A DNA stretch of 64,000 nt from NCBI RefSeq assembly GCF_900099805.1, contig NZ_FNDR01000001.1, positions 558,001 to 622,000 on the forward strand. Direction: 5' to 3'. This document shows positions 36,961 through 45,742 of this stretch, piece by piece. The position numbers and the translations under genes were made by a program. This DNA is from Variovorax sp. OV700 (GTDB taxonomy: Bacteria > Pseudomonadota > Gammaproteobacteria > Burkholderiales > Burkholderiaceae_C). How positions within the stretch are numbered: position 1 is the first letter of the stretch; each line of letters starts with the position of its first letter. The notes under the pieces were generated by a model. That model had not been told where the DNA came from. It worked only from the letters and a program-made list of their open reading frames with translations, and did not search any database.

Positions 36961-37923
36961 ATGCCGAATGTCTTCCAGCCCGATTTCCGCGTGCATCGAA
37001 CGGACGGTGCGTCCGAAGCGCCCTCGCCCGAAGCCGCACTGCCCATCACCAAGGCCGACACGCAGGACTATTTCACCGAGGTGGCGGACGACTACCGCGC
37101 ATGGAGCCCCAGCTACAACATGCACTTCGGCTTCTGGCGGCTTGGACTGAACCCGCTGCGGCGCGAGGGCATGCTGGTGGAAATGAACCGTGCGGTCGGC
37201 CGCGCGCTGAAGCTCGACGAACCCCTGGCCACGCAGGAGGCGCAGCGACGCCGGTGCGTGATCGACCTGGGCTGCGGCGCCGGCGCCACCGCGCGCACGC
37301 TGGTGAGCGACGATCCTTCGCTCTACGCCGTCACCGTCACCAATGTGCCGGTGCAGAACAGCATTGCCGTGCGGCTCGACGCTGATGCCGGCGTGGCCGA
37401 CCGCATGGCGCACATCGAAGCCGACTACACGCGCACCGGCCTGCCCACCGCAAAGGCCGATGGCGCCTGGGCCGTGGAAAGCGCCTGCTACGCCAGCGGC
37501 ACGTCCAAGGCCGATTTCGTGCGCGAGGCGGCCCGCCTGCTGAAGCCGGGTGCGCGGCTTGCGGTGGTCGACGGGTTTCTGTTGCGGCACCGGCCGGGCC
37601 GACTTGCCGGCTGGCTGCACCGCCTGTGGGCCGACAGCTGGGCCGTGCCCACGCTGGCCGTGCGCGGCGATTTCGTCGAGGCGCTGCGCCACCACGGATT
37701 CGAAGACATCGAGGTGCAGTCGCTGCGCTGGCGCGTGGCGCCCAGCGCGCTGCACATTCCGGCGCTTGCCACGCGCTTTGCGTTGGCCGAACTCTGGAAG
37801 GCGCGGGGCAGGCTGAGCCCCTGGCGCCGCAAGCACATCGTGGCCAGTTATTGCGCGCTGGTGCTGGGCCTTTTCTGGCGCGACTTCGACTACTGCATGG
37901 TGACCGCGAAGCGCAGCGGCTGA
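36961..37923 (+). CDS. SAM-dependent methyltransferase (class I)
   Basis: 320 residues. The SAM loop is VIDLGCGAGATARTL (motif I), with DGAWAVESACYA as motif II/post and LLKPGARLAVVDGF as motif III. The overall pattern resembles tocopherol/sterol-type methyltransferases, but the substrate is unassigned. GAAAAAGGAAC precedes the ATG at 36961. It lies 13 bases after the DCC gene and is followed by a membrane-SRPBCC gene, suggesting a lipid or isoprenoid substrate (inference). Confidence 0.87.
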   Translation: MPNVFQPDFRVHRTDGASEAPSPEAALPITKADTQDYFTEVADDYRAWSPSYNMHFGFWRLGLNPLRREGMLVEMNRAVGRALKLDEPLATQEAQRRRCVIDLGCGAGATARTLVSDDPSLYAVTVTNVPVQNSIAVRLDADAGVADRMAHIEADYTRTGLPTAKADGAWAVESACYASGTSKADFVREAARLLKPGARLAVVDGFLLRHRPGRLAGWLHRLWADSWAVPTLAVRGDFVEALRHHGFEDIEVQSLRWRVAPSALHIPALATRFALAELWKARGRLSPWRRKHIVASYCALVLGLFWRDFDYCMVTAKRSG

Positions 37924-37967
37924 ACGCCTGTCGGATCCAGAACAACACACGAGGAGAAGAAACTTTC

Positions 37968-39014
37968 ATGAGCACCGAACCCGCCGAAACCAGTCTCCGG
38001 GAACTGGCACCCATCGAGGCCGACGCCGCGCCGATGCGCGACATGCCTGTACGCCGCATGCCCTTCGCATGGTTCTGGCCGCTGATCGTCGGCGCCGCGG
38101 CAGCGCTGGTGCTTCGCATCGCCTTCACCGGCCTACCGGGCCAGCGCTTCTCGGCCATGCTGGGCTCCTTCATCTATCTTGCGCCCGCGGTGTGCGGCGC
38201 CGTCACGGTCTACATGGCCGAGCACATCGAGCGGCGCAGCTGGGGCTACTACATCTGGGCGCCGTGGGTCTCGACCGCGTTGTTCGTCGTTGGCACGCTG
38301 CTGGTGTTCATCGAGGGGATGGTCTGCGCCGTCGTCATCGTGCCCTTGTTCGGCGTGATGGGCAGCCTCGGCGGCCTCGCGATGGGCATCGTCTGCCGCA
38401 TCACCAATTGGCCGAAGCCCGCGCTCTACGGCTTCGCGGTGCTGCCGCTGGCGCTGGGCGCCGTCGAGCCGCACTGGCCCAACCCGGAACAGATCTCGAG
38501 CACCTCGCGCACGCTCTTCATCGCCGCGCCTGCCGAGCGCGTATGGCATGAACTCAACGAAGTGCGTGACATCCGGCCGAGCGAAGTCGGCGATGCCTGG
38601 GCCTACCGCATCGGGGTGCCGATGCCGGTGGGCGCCGTGACCGAAGACACCGCCGAAGGCCGCGTGCGCAAGGTGCAGTGGCAGAAGGACGTGCACTTCG
38701 AGGAGGTCATCACCGAGTGGCAGCCGCTTCAACGCGTGAGCTGGCGCTATCGCTTTTCGCCGGACTCCTTTCCCGCCGGCGCGCTGGACGACCACGTAGT
38801 CATCGGCGGCCACTATTTCGACCTGCGCGATTCGGCCTACACGCTCACGCCGCGCGAGGGCGGCACGGAGCTTCGCATCGACGTGTCCTGGCGCGTGAGC
38901 ACGCGCTTCAACTGGTATGCCGACCGCGTGGCGCAGTTTCTGCTGGGCGACTTCTCCGAGCACATCCTGCGCTTCTACAAGGCGCGCAGCGAAACCGTCG
39001 CGGCGGCCGCATGA
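37968..39014 (+). CDS. Membrane-anchored SRPBCC (START-like) protein
   Basis: 348 residues. The N-terminal half has about four membrane helices (FAWFWPLIVGAAAALVLRIA, then around 75-170). The C-terminal half, from about 175, is a polyketide cyclase/START-like cup (RTLFIAAPAERVWHELNEVR, then VSWRYRFSPDSFPAGALDD). Such domains bind hydrophobic ligands. GAGGAGAAG precedes the ATG at 37968. It overlaps the following DUF4166 gene by four bases. The ligand is unknown. Confidence 0.8.
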   Translation: MSTEPAETSLRELAPIEADAAPMRDMPVRRMPFAWFWPLIVGAAAALVLRIAFTGLPGQRFSAMLGSFIYLAPAVCGAVTVYMAEHIERRSWGYYIWAPWVSTALFVVGTLLVFIEGMVCAVVIVPLFGVMGSLGGLAMGIVCRITNWPKPALYGFAVLPLALGAVEPHWPNPEQISSTSRTLFIAAPAERVWHELNEVRDIRPSEVGDAWAYRIGVPMPVGAVTEDTAEGRVRKVQWQKDVHFEEVITEWQPLQRVSWRYRFSPDSFPAGALDDHVVIGGHYFDLRDSAYTLTPREGGTELRIDVSWRVSTRFNWYADRVAQFLLGDFSEHILRFYKARSETVAAAA

Positions 39015-39631
39015 AGGACATACGCCCCGTCTTCCAGCAGGCGCTCGGCACCGGCTGGGAGCAGTTGGGCGACGTGATTCGGCGACACTACACGATGGCC
39101 CCGTTCTCCAATGCCCACGTGTGCGTGCGCGGCACGATGGACGAAGTGCACCATGCGCCCTGGGCGCGCGTGCTGATGCCCTTCGGCCGCCTGTTCGGTG
39201 CGCTCGTTCCCTACAGGGGCACCCGCGTGCCCATCGAAGTGCACTACCGCTGCCGGCCCGGCGACGCGCTCCTGTACTGGGACCGCGTCTTCAGCTTCGA
39301 GGGCCGCGCGCCGTTCCACTTTCGCTCGCACATGGCGCACGCGCCCGCGGGCGGCGGCGAGGTGATCGAGTACGTGCGCTTCGGCCTCGGCATGCGCCTG
39401 GCCGTGAGCGCCGAAGAAGGCGCGCTGGTGTTTCGCGACCTGGGCTATGTCTGGCGCCTTGGCCGGCTGCACCTGCCGCTGCCGCTCGGCCTGTTGATGG
39501 GAACCGCCTACGTCGAGGAGCGTCCCGACCCGGACGATGCCGACCGCTTCACGATGAAGATGGTGCTGCGCCACCGCTGGTTCGGCGACGTGTTTCGCTA
39601 CAGCGGGCGCTTCCGGTTGGGTTCACAATGA
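39011..39631 (+). CDS. DUF4166 domain protein
   Basis: 206 residues, mostly one DUF4166 domain (LGTGWEQLGDVIRRHYTMAP, PVEVHYR-like VPIEVHYRCRPGDALLYWDR, EYVRFGLGMRLAVSAEEGAL). No signal peptide is seen; a hydrophobic stretch near the C-terminus (LHLPLPLGLLMGTAYVEE) could contact a membrane. The family has no established function, though it is sometimes fused to saccharopine-dehydrogenase-like proteins. It ends the GbsR-associated gene set. Confidence 0.8.
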   Translation: MKDIRPVFQQALGTGWEQLGDVIRRHYTMAPFSNAHVCVRGTMDEVHHAPWARVLMPFGRLFGALVPYRGTRVPIEVHYRCRPGDALLYWDRVFSFEGRAPFHFRSHMAHAPAGGGEVIEYVRFGLGMRLAVSAEEGALVFRDLGYVWRLGRLHLPLPLGLLMGTAYVEERPDPDDADRFTMKMVLRHRWFGDVFRYSGRFRLGSQ

Positions 39632-39638
39632 CCGCATC

Positions 39639-39986
39639 ATGCCGCGCCGCCCCGAGAACCTCTATCCGCAATACCACGCCCACGTCTACTTCGACCCCGC
39701 CACGGTGGCGCAGGCCAGGCAGCTGTGCGAGCAGGCGGGCCGGGAGCTGATGGTGGTGGTCGGCCGGGTGCACGAGCGGCTGGTCGGCCCGCACACGCAC
39801 TGGAGCTGCCAGCTGGCCTTCGACGCCGCCGAGTTCGACCAGGTCATCGAATGGCTCGAGGCCCATCGCGGCGGCCTCGACATCTTCGTGCACGGCGTCA
39901 CGGGCGACGACTTTGCCGACCACACGGCGCATGCCATGTGGCTCGGCGAGGAAAGCCCGCTCGACCTGCGGATGTTCCGGCACTAG
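39639..39986 (+). CDS. DOPA 4,5-dioxygenase family protein
   Basis: 115 residues, the usual size of the family (PF08883). The conserved His blocks are YPQYHAHVYFD, RLVGPHTHWSCQLAF and FVHGVTGDD...HTAHAMWLG. These may bind metal or aromatic substrate; extradiol cleavage of catechols is known for fungal and plant homologues, while most bacterial members are untested. It starts seven bases after the DUF4166 stop, so it may be co-transcribed. Confidence 0.83.
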   Translation: MPRRPENLYPQYHAHVYFDPATVAQARQLCEQAGRELMVVVGRVHERLVGPHTHWSCQLAFDAAEFDQVIEWLEAHRGGLDIFVHGVTGDDFADHTAHAMWLGEESPLDLRMFRH

Positions 39987-40013
39987 CCGGCACAGCCGGC
40001 ACTCCGCGGCGGG

Positions 40014-40670
40014 TCAGAACTCCGCATCCAGCTCGTCGATTTCCTCGGGCTCTTCCTTCGCGGCGGCCACCCACTCCTTCATGGCGGGCAAGTCCATCAC
40101 GCGCTTGCAGTACGCGGCGCAGGCGCTGTCCAGCGGCACGTCGTAGCTCAGGAAGCGCGTGACCACCGGCGCATACATGGCATCGGCCATGCCCGGCTGC
40201 TTGCCGAAGAGAAAGGGCCCGCCGTAGGTCTTCAGGCATTCGCGCCATATGGCGACGATGCGGTCGATGTCGGCCTGCGCGCGCGACCAGATCTTGAAGC
40301 CGCGGAACCGGGCCTTGATGTTCATCGGCAATGCGCCGCGCATCGAAGCGAAGCCCGAATGCATTTCGCCGCAGATGGCGCGGCAGTGCGCACGGGCCTG
40401 GATGTCGGCCGGCAGCAGCGCGCCCTTGGGTTTGATCTCGTTCAGGTACTCGCCGATGGCCAGCGTGTCCCACACCTTGACGTTGCCGTGCTGCAGCGAG
40501 GGCACCAGCATTGACGAGGAGAGCAGCAGCATCTCGGCCTTCATGGCCGGGTCGTCGGGCGGGATGATCTTCTCGCTGAAGTCGAGCCCGGCCAGCCTGC
40601 ACATCAGCCAGCCCCGCAACGCCCAGGCGCCGTAGTTCTTGCTGCTGATCGTGAGAACGGGTTTGGCCAT
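40014..40670 (-). CDS. Glutathione S-transferase
   Basis: 218 residues. The N-terminal thioredoxin-like domain begins PVLTISSKNYGAWALRGWLM, in which Ser/Asn near residue 10 occupies the glutathione-activating position. VWDTLAIGEYLNEIKPKGAL is the gamma-glutamyl binding and linker region. The helical C-terminal domain contains FRGFKIWSRAQADIDRIVAI and GKQPGMADAMYAPVVTRFL. It is a cytosolic detoxification-type GST, substrate unknown. It is convergent with the DOPA-dioxygenase-like gene and divergent from the PHB depolymerase. Confidence 0.88.
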   Translation of the reverse strand: MAKPVLTISSKNYGAWALRGWLMCRLAGLDFSEKIIPPDDPAMKAEMLLLSSSMLVPSLQHGNVKVWDTLAIGEYLNEIKPKGALLPADIQARAHCRAICGEMHSGFASMRGALPMNIKARFRGFKIWSRAQADIDRIVAIWRECLKTYGGPFLFGKQPGMADAMYAPVVTRFLSYDVPLDSACAAYCKRVMDLPAMKEWVAAAKEEPEEIDELDAEF

Positions 40671-40766
40671 CGTGGATCTCCTTGACGGTGCTTACTGCCG
40701 GTTGGCTCCCATGGCCGTGCAAGGCCTGTGCCACCGCTTGGCCCACAACTTGCCTGTACTACTTTC

Positions 40767-41984
40767 ATGTTGTACCGGGCCTACCAGAACCAAGCCGACC
40801 TGCTCTCGCCCTCCCGGCTCGCAGCCCAGTACCTCGGCCAGGCGCTCTGGAAGGACGGCACCGACCGCACCATGATGAGGCGCATGGCCGCGCAGTTCGA
40901 CGTGCTTTCGCGCATGCGGCTGACCCATTCGCGCCCCGACTACGCCATTGCCAGCGTGCCGGTCGACGGCGTGGAAACCGCTGTGCACGAAGAGATAACG
41001 CTGATTTCGCCCTTCGGCACGCTGCTGCATTTCCGCAAGGAGACGCAGGCCTTGCATCCGCCCGTGCTGCTGGTCGCACCACTGTCGGGCCATTTCGCAA
41101 CCCTGCTGCGCGAAACCGTGCGCACCCTGCTGCGCGACCACGACGTGTACCTGACCGATTGGCACAACGCGCGCGACGTGCCGCTGTGGCATGGCGGTTT
41201 CAGCCTTGACGACTACACGCTGCAGGTCATCCAGTTCCTCGAAGCCATCGGCCCGGGCGTGCACATGGTCGCGGTCTGCCAGCCCTGCGTGGCCGCGCTG
41301 GCCGCCACGGCGCTGATGGCTGAAGACGACAACCCCGCCACGCCGCGCAGCCTCACGCTCATGGCCGGCCCGGTCGATTGCCGCGTCAACCCCACGGGCG
41401 TGAACGAGCTCGCGAACAGCAAGCCCATCGAGTGGTTTCGCCGCAACCTCATCAGCCATGTGCCGTGGCCCCATGCCGGCATGATGCGGCGCGTGTACCC
41501 CGGCTTCCTGCAGCTCTCGGCGTTCCTGAGCATGAACCCCGAGCGCCACAAGAAGCAGTTCCAGGACATGGTCCATCACCTGGTCGAGGGCGATGTCGAG
41601 AAGGCCCGAACCATCGGCGCCTTCTACGACGAATACCTGGCGGTGAACGACCTGCCGGCCGAGTTCTACCTAGAGACCGTGGAGCGCGTGTTCCAGACCT
41701 ACGACCTGCCGCGCGGCGTGCTCACCGTGGGGAAACGCACGGTGAACCCCGCGGCCATCCGCCGCACCGCGCTGCTCACGGTGGAAGGCGAGCGCGACGA
41801 CATCTGCTCGGTCGGCCAGACTGTGGCGGCGCAAGACCTCTGCACCGGCATCCGGCCGTACCTCAAGGCTCATCACCTGCAAGCCGGCGTGGGGCACTAC
41901 GGCGTTTTCAGCGGCAGCAAGTGGAACGCGCAGATCTATCCGCGCGTGCGCGAAACCATCCACGCCGCGGCCGAGTTGTACTGA
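40767..41984 (+). CDS. phaZ: Intracellular polyhydroxyalkanoate depolymerase
   Basis: Degrades stored poly-3-hydroxybutyrate granules. 405 residues with no signal peptide, as expected for the intracellular class. The nucleophile elbow is VAVCQPCVAALAATALM, a Cys replacing the lipase Ser as in Cupriavidus PhaZ1. Further family blocks are YLTDWHNARDVPLWHGGFSL and LLTVEGERDDICSVGQT (Asp), with the catalytic His in GVGHYGVFSG. ATG at 40767 fits the family N-terminus MLYRAYQNQADLLSPSR. Confidence 0.93.
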   Translation: MLYRAYQNQADLLSPSRLAAQYLGQALWKDGTDRTMMRRMAAQFDVLSRMRLTHSRPDYAIASVPVDGVETAVHEEITLISPFGTLLHFRKETQALHPPVLLVAPLSGHFATLLRETVRTLLRDHDVYLTDWHNARDVPLWHGGFSLDDYTLQVIQFLEAIGPGVHMVAVCQPCVAALAATALMAEDDNPATPRSLTLMAGPVDCRVNPTGVNELANSKPIEWFRRNLISHVPWPHAGMMRRVYPGFLQLSAFLSMNPERHKKQFQDMVHHLVEGDVEKARTIGAFYDEYLAVNDLPAEFYLETVERVFQTYDLPRGVLTVGKRTVNPAAIRRTALLTVEGERDDICSVGQTVAAQDLCTGIRPYLKAHHLQAGVGHYGVFSGSKWNAQIYPRVRETIHAAAELY

Positions 41985-42008
41985 ACCGGCTGTCCGGCCT
42001 CAGCGCCC

Positions 42009-42965
42009 TCAACGCCGGCTGCGCTTTCCCTTGGCCGCCACACGCCGCACCGCGGCCTCGCCGGACTGTGGGAGCCGTTCGCGCAAGAAAGCAATGAGCT
42101 CCTGCGCCACCACGTTGCGCATCGACCCCGGCAGATAGGCCAGTACCACGCGCCGCTCGACGCGCGGCTTCAGCAGCGGCAGCACCACCAGCTCGGGGTC
42201 GCGCAACGACGAGGTGTAGAGCCGCGGCATCAGTCCCAGCGCCTGGCCGCTGCGCACCAGCGCATAGAGCGTTTCGGAATAGCTCACGCGATAGGGCTCG
42301 GCCCCCTGTTCGAACTGCGCGCGCGCCGGGTTGCCGAGTGCCGGCATGCTGCCGCTCTCGAACAGCACCAGCTGCTCCTTGCCGATGGCCTCCCAGCTCG
42401 CGTCTCCGGCCGCGGCCAGCGCATGGCCTTGGCGCACCACCAGCACCAGCGGATCGCGGAACAGGTCGATGCAGGCCAGGCCGCCCGGCGGCTCGGTGAT
42501 GGCAGCCACCGCCATGTCGAGCTGGCCGCTGCGCAGTTCGGCCAGCAAGATGGTAGAGGGCGCGTCGCGCCAGGCGATCTCGACCTCGCGATTGCCTGCC
42601 TCCAGAAACTCGCTGACCGCGGACGTCACGCGCGCGCTGGCCGACGGGATCACGCCCACGCGCACGAAGGCCCGCCCGCGCTGCACCGTGCTCTCTATGT
42701 CGCGCAGCGCCACCTCGAAGGTGTTGACCAGGAAATCGGTGCGCGCGAGCACTTCGGCGCCCACCGGCGTGAGCTGCAGGCGATGGGTGGAACGGGTCAG
42801 CAGCTCGGCGCCGAGCAGCTTTTCCATCTGCTTGATGGCATTGCTCAGGGCGGGCTGGGTGATGGCGAGGCGCTTTGCCGCCCGGCCGAAGTGCCCTTCT
42901 TCCACCAGCACCGAGAAGAACTGCAGCTGGCGCAGCGTGAGCGCCCGAAGCGGCAAGGAAGCCAT
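42009..42965 (-). CDS. LysR-family transcriptional regulator
   Basis: 318 residues. The N-terminal winged helix is LTLRQLQFFSVLVEEGHFGR / AAKRLAITQPALSNAIKQME. The C-terminal co-inducer domain is of the periplasmic-binding type. It is divergent from an adenosine deaminase-like gene and a Bug receptor gene, its likely targets, across an 84-base AT-rich spacer with a 13-bp palindrome. Confidence 0.92.
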   Translation of the reverse strand: MASLPLRALTLRQLQFFSVLVEEGHFGRAAKRLAITQPALSNAIKQMEKLLGAELLTRSTHRLQLTPVGAEVLARTDFLVNTFEVALRDIESTVQRGRAFVRVGVIPSASARVTSAVSEFLEAGNREVEIAWRDAPSTILLAELRSGQLDMAVAAITEPPGGLACIDLFRDPLVLVVRQGHALAAAGDASWEAIGKEQLVLFESGSMPALGNPARAQFEQGAEPYRVSYSETLYALVRSGQALGLMPRLYTSSLRDPELVVLPLLKPRVERRVVLAYLPGSMRNVVAQELIAFLRERLPQSGEAAVRRVAAKGKRSRR

Positions 42966-42980
42966 AGCGATCTCGTTATC

Positions 42981-42993
42981 GATTCAGTGAATC
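42981..42993. promoter_or_regulatory. LysR-type palindrome in divergent spacer
   Basis: GATTC-AGT-GAATC is a perfect palindrome 15 bases upstream of the LysR gene and 56 bases before the deaminase gene. It is in the place expected of a LysR recognition site. Confidence 0.45.
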
Positions 42994-43049
42994 AAATTAT
43001 AGGAATTCAAAATTTTGCTTATGAGCCGCCAATCCCTAGACTGGACGGC

Positions 43050-44141
43050 ATGACTCACCCCGTGCTGCCGCCGCTTTCGCTGGAATCCATGCTGCATACG
43101 ATTCCCAAGGTGGAGCTGCACTGCCACCTTTTCGGCACGGTGCGCCACGAAACCTTCAAGCAACTCAACCATCGCGCCGGCTCGCCGCTTGCGTCGGACG
43201 AGATCGAAGGCTTCTATACGCGCGGGGAAAAACCCGTCGGCGTGCTGCGCGTGCTGCGCGCGCTCGACGCGCAACTGGTGCGCAGCCCCGGTGACCTGTA
43301 CCAGCTGACCCGCGAATACCTGGAAGACGCGGCGACCCACAGCGTGCGCTACGCCGAGTTCTTCTGGAACCCGACCGGCACCGTGCACGGCTCCGGCATT
43401 TCCTACCCGATGGCACAAAGCGCGATCGTCCGCGCGATCCATGACGCGCAGCAGGAGTTCGGCATCACCGGCCGGCTCATTGCCGCCATCGACCGCGAGG
43501 CGAGTCCCGAGGCCGCCGTGGAGATGGTGGAGTGGGTCAAGGCCCATCGCTGCGACGAGGTGATCGGCATCGGCATCGACTATCGCGAGGTCGACCGGCC
43601 GCCCGAACTGTTCGCAGAGGCCTACGCCGAGGCGCGGCGCGCAGGGCTCAAGGCCACCGCGCACGCGGGCGAGTTCGGCATGCCGTGGACCAACGTGCGC
43701 ACCGCCCTCGACGTGCTGCACGTGGACCGCATCGACCACGGCTACACCGTGGTCGACCAGCCCGACTTCGCGCGCCAGTGCGCCGAGCGCGGCGTGATCT
43801 TTACCGTGGTGCCCACCAACTCGTACTACCTGCGCACGCTGCCGCCCGAGCGCTGGGCGCTCGACCACCCGATTCGCCGCATGCCCGGCCTGGGCCTGCG
43901 CATCCACCCCAACACCGACGACCCGACGCTGCACAAAGTCACGCCCACGGAGGCCTGGCTGATGATGGCGCGCGACTTCGGCTTCGGGCTGGACGACCTG
44001 CGCGGCTTCATGCACAACGGGCTCGACGGCGCGTGGATCGACGACACGCAGCGCCGCGCGTGGCGCACGCAGTGGAGCCGCGAGTTCGACACGCTGCGAG
44101 CGCGCCTTGCACCAGAGCCGCATCCGACTCAACAGGAATGA
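43050..44141 (+). CDS. Adenosine/adenine deaminase-family amidohydrolase
   Basis: 363 residues, TIM-barrel metal hydrolase. The metal site begins KVELHCHLFG (H-x-H) and continues with ATAHAGEFG, the IDHGYTVV block and the metal Asp in HPNTDDPTL. The catalytic Glu is in HAGE. These are the four standard motifs of the adenosine/AMP deaminase superfamily. Whether the substrate is adenosine, adenine or another aminopurine or pterin is unresolved. It is expressed with a Bug receptor (8-base gap) under a divergent LysR regulator, suggesting catabolic use of an imported compound. Confidence 0.85.
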   Translation: MTHPVLPPLSLESMLHTIPKVELHCHLFGTVRHETFKQLNHRAGSPLASDEIEGFYTRGEKPVGVLRVLRALDAQLVRSPGDLYQLTREYLEDAATHSVRYAEFFWNPTGTVHGSGISYPMAQSAIVRAIHDAQQEFGITGRLIAAIDREASPEAAVEMVEWVKAHRCDEVIGIGIDYREVDRPPELFAEAYAEARRAGLKATAHAGEFGMPWTNVRTALDVLHVDRIDHGYTVVDQPDFARQCAERGVIFTVVPTNSYYLRTLPPERWALDHPIRRMPGLGLRIHPNTDDPTLHKVTPTEAWLMMARDFGFGLDDLRGFMHNGLDGAWIDDTQRRAWRTQWSREFDTLRARLAPEPHPTQQE

Positions 44142-44149
44142 CCCACGCC

Positions 44150-45130
44150 ATGAACCACTCCCGCCGCCTTCTTCTTGCCGCCACCCTCTGTTCGGCACTG
44201 CCTGCCGCGGCGCTCGCGCAGGGCGCATGGCCCGGCGCCAAGCCGATCACGCTGATCGTTCCCTACACCGCGGGCGGCAGCGTGGACGTCAACGCCCGCC
44301 TCGCCGCCACGCGGCTGGGCGAACGGCTGAAGCAGTCGGTGGTCATCGAGAACGTGAGCGGCGCGGGCGGCGCCATCGGCGTGGCCAAAGCCGTGAACGC
44401 GGCACCGGACGGCTACACGCTGGTGGTCGGGCCCGACAGCGCCATCGCCATCGGGCGGCTGGTCAACCCCTCGGCCTTCAAGTTCGATCCGCTCAAGGAC
44501 CTGGCCCCCGTCGGCATGCTCAACACCGCGCCGATGGTGCTGGTGGCGCGCCCCGGCCTCGAGGCCCAGACCTATGCCGACTTCGTGAAACTCGCCAAGG
44601 CCAAGCCCGGCGCCTACAACTACGCCACTTCGGGCGTGGGCACGGTGCTGCAACTGGCCATGGAGCTTCTCAAGCAGCGCAGCGGCATCTTCGTGACCCA
44701 CGTGCCCTACCGCGGCGGCGCCCAGATTGCCACCGACGTGATCGGCAACCAGGTCGATCTGGCCATGCTGGTCAGCACCAGCGCCATTCCGCACGTGAAC
44801 GGCAACCGCCTGAAAGCGCTGGGCATCACCGGCAGCCAGCGCCTCGCCGCGCTGCCCAACGTGCCCACCTTCAACGAGATGCCCGGCCTCAAGGGCTACG
44901 ACATGGTGAGCTGGACCGGCATCTTCGCCCCCGCCAGGACCCCGCCCGCCATCGTGGCTCGCCTCAACCAGGAACTCAACGCCGTGCTCGCCGAGGAACA
45001 GGTGCGCAGCAAGCTCAACGAACAAGGCGCCCTGCCCGGCAGCGGCACGCCCGAGCAATTCGGCCAGTTCGTCCAGGCCGAATACGCGCGGAATCAGAAG
45101 ATCGTGCAGTCGGCCAATATCAAGGAATAA
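44150..45130 (+). CDS. Bug-family tripartite tricarboxylate transporter receptor
   Basis: 326 residues. Signal peptide MNHSRRLLLAATLCSALPAA with cleavage near ALAQG. Receptor loops IVPYTAGGSVDVNARLAATR, IENVSGAGGAIGVAK and [11 protein letters not shown] are intact. It follows the deaminase-like gene by eight bases, so a nucleoside- or purine-related ligand is possible. ATG at 44138 (MTHAMNHS) overlaps the deaminase stop and is an alternative start; 44150 gives the cleaner signal peptide. No TctA/TctB gene is nearby. Confidence 0.88.
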   Translation: MNHSRRLLLAATLCSALPAAALAQGAWPGAKPITLIVPYTAGGSVDVNARLAATRLGERLKQSVVIENVSGAGGAIGVAKAVNAAPDGYTLVVGPDSAIAIGRLVNPSAFKFDPLKDLAPVGMLNTAPMVLVARPGLEAQTYADFVKLAKAKPGAYNYATSGVGTVLQLAMELLKQRSGIFVTHVPYRGGAQIATDVIGNQVDLAMLVSTSAIPHVNGNRLKALGITGSQRLAALPNVPTFNEMPGLKGYDMVSWTGIFAPARTPPAIVARLNQELNAVLAEEQVRSKLNEQGALPGSGTPEQFGQFVQAEYARNQKIVQSANIKE

Positions 45131-45159
45131 GCCAGGCAGCTAGCGCAGGGGGCGGCTAG

Positions 45160-45600
45160 TTACTGTTCTTCGGGCCAGTCGCGGATGTAGGCCTTGAGCA
45201 TCTTGTTCTCGAAATTCTGGCTATCGACCACCGCCTTGGCCACGTCGTAGAAGCTGATCACGCCCATCAGCATGCGCTTGTCCATCACGGGCATGTAGCG
45301 CGCGTGGCGCTCCAGCATGATGCGGCGGATCTCGTCGAGGTCGGTTTCGAGCGTGCAAGTCACGGGCGCGTCGTCCATGGCCTTGCGCACCTGCATGCTG
45401 CCTACCTGGCCGCCGTTGCCGACAATGGCCAGGATCACTTCCCTGAAGGTGAGCATGCCGACCAGGTCGCCGTGTTCCATGACCACCAGGGAGCCAATGT
45501 CCTTTTCCGCCATGGTGTTGACGGCTTCGGCCAGCAGGTCGTCAGGCGTGATGGTGAAGAGCGTGTTGCCCTTGACGCGAAGGATGTCGCTGACTTTCAT
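45160..45600 (-). CDS. CBS-domain pair protein
   Basis: 146 residues, two CBS domains and little else. CBS1 covers about 1-65 (VSDILRVKGNTLFTITPDDL, DIGSLVVMEHGDLVGMLTFR) and CBS2 about 75-135 (VTCTLETDLDEIRRIMLERH, MPVMDKRMLMGVISFYDVAK). Such pairs bind adenine nucleotides or SAM and act as energy sensors. GAGAGGAG precedes the ATG at 45600; the in-frame upstream reading is not supported. The partner protein is unknown. Confidence 0.9.
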   Translation of the reverse strand: MKVSDILRVKGNTLFTITPDDLLAEAVNTMAEKDIGSLVVMEHGDLVGMLTFREVILAIVGNGGQVGSMQVRKAMDDAPVTCTLETDLDEIRRIMLERHARYMPVMDKRMLMGVISFYDVAKAVVDSQNFENKMLKAYIRDWPEEQ

Positions 45601-45742
45601 CGTGTGCTCCTCTCGGAAATCGTTCTCGGCGGCGTGCCGATTTGAATATAGCCCACAATCGGCGCCGACTCTCACGCCCATGATGCGCGCGCATGATTAG
45701 CAGACGTAACGGGGCATTGCGAACGAACCCAGAAAGGTCCTC

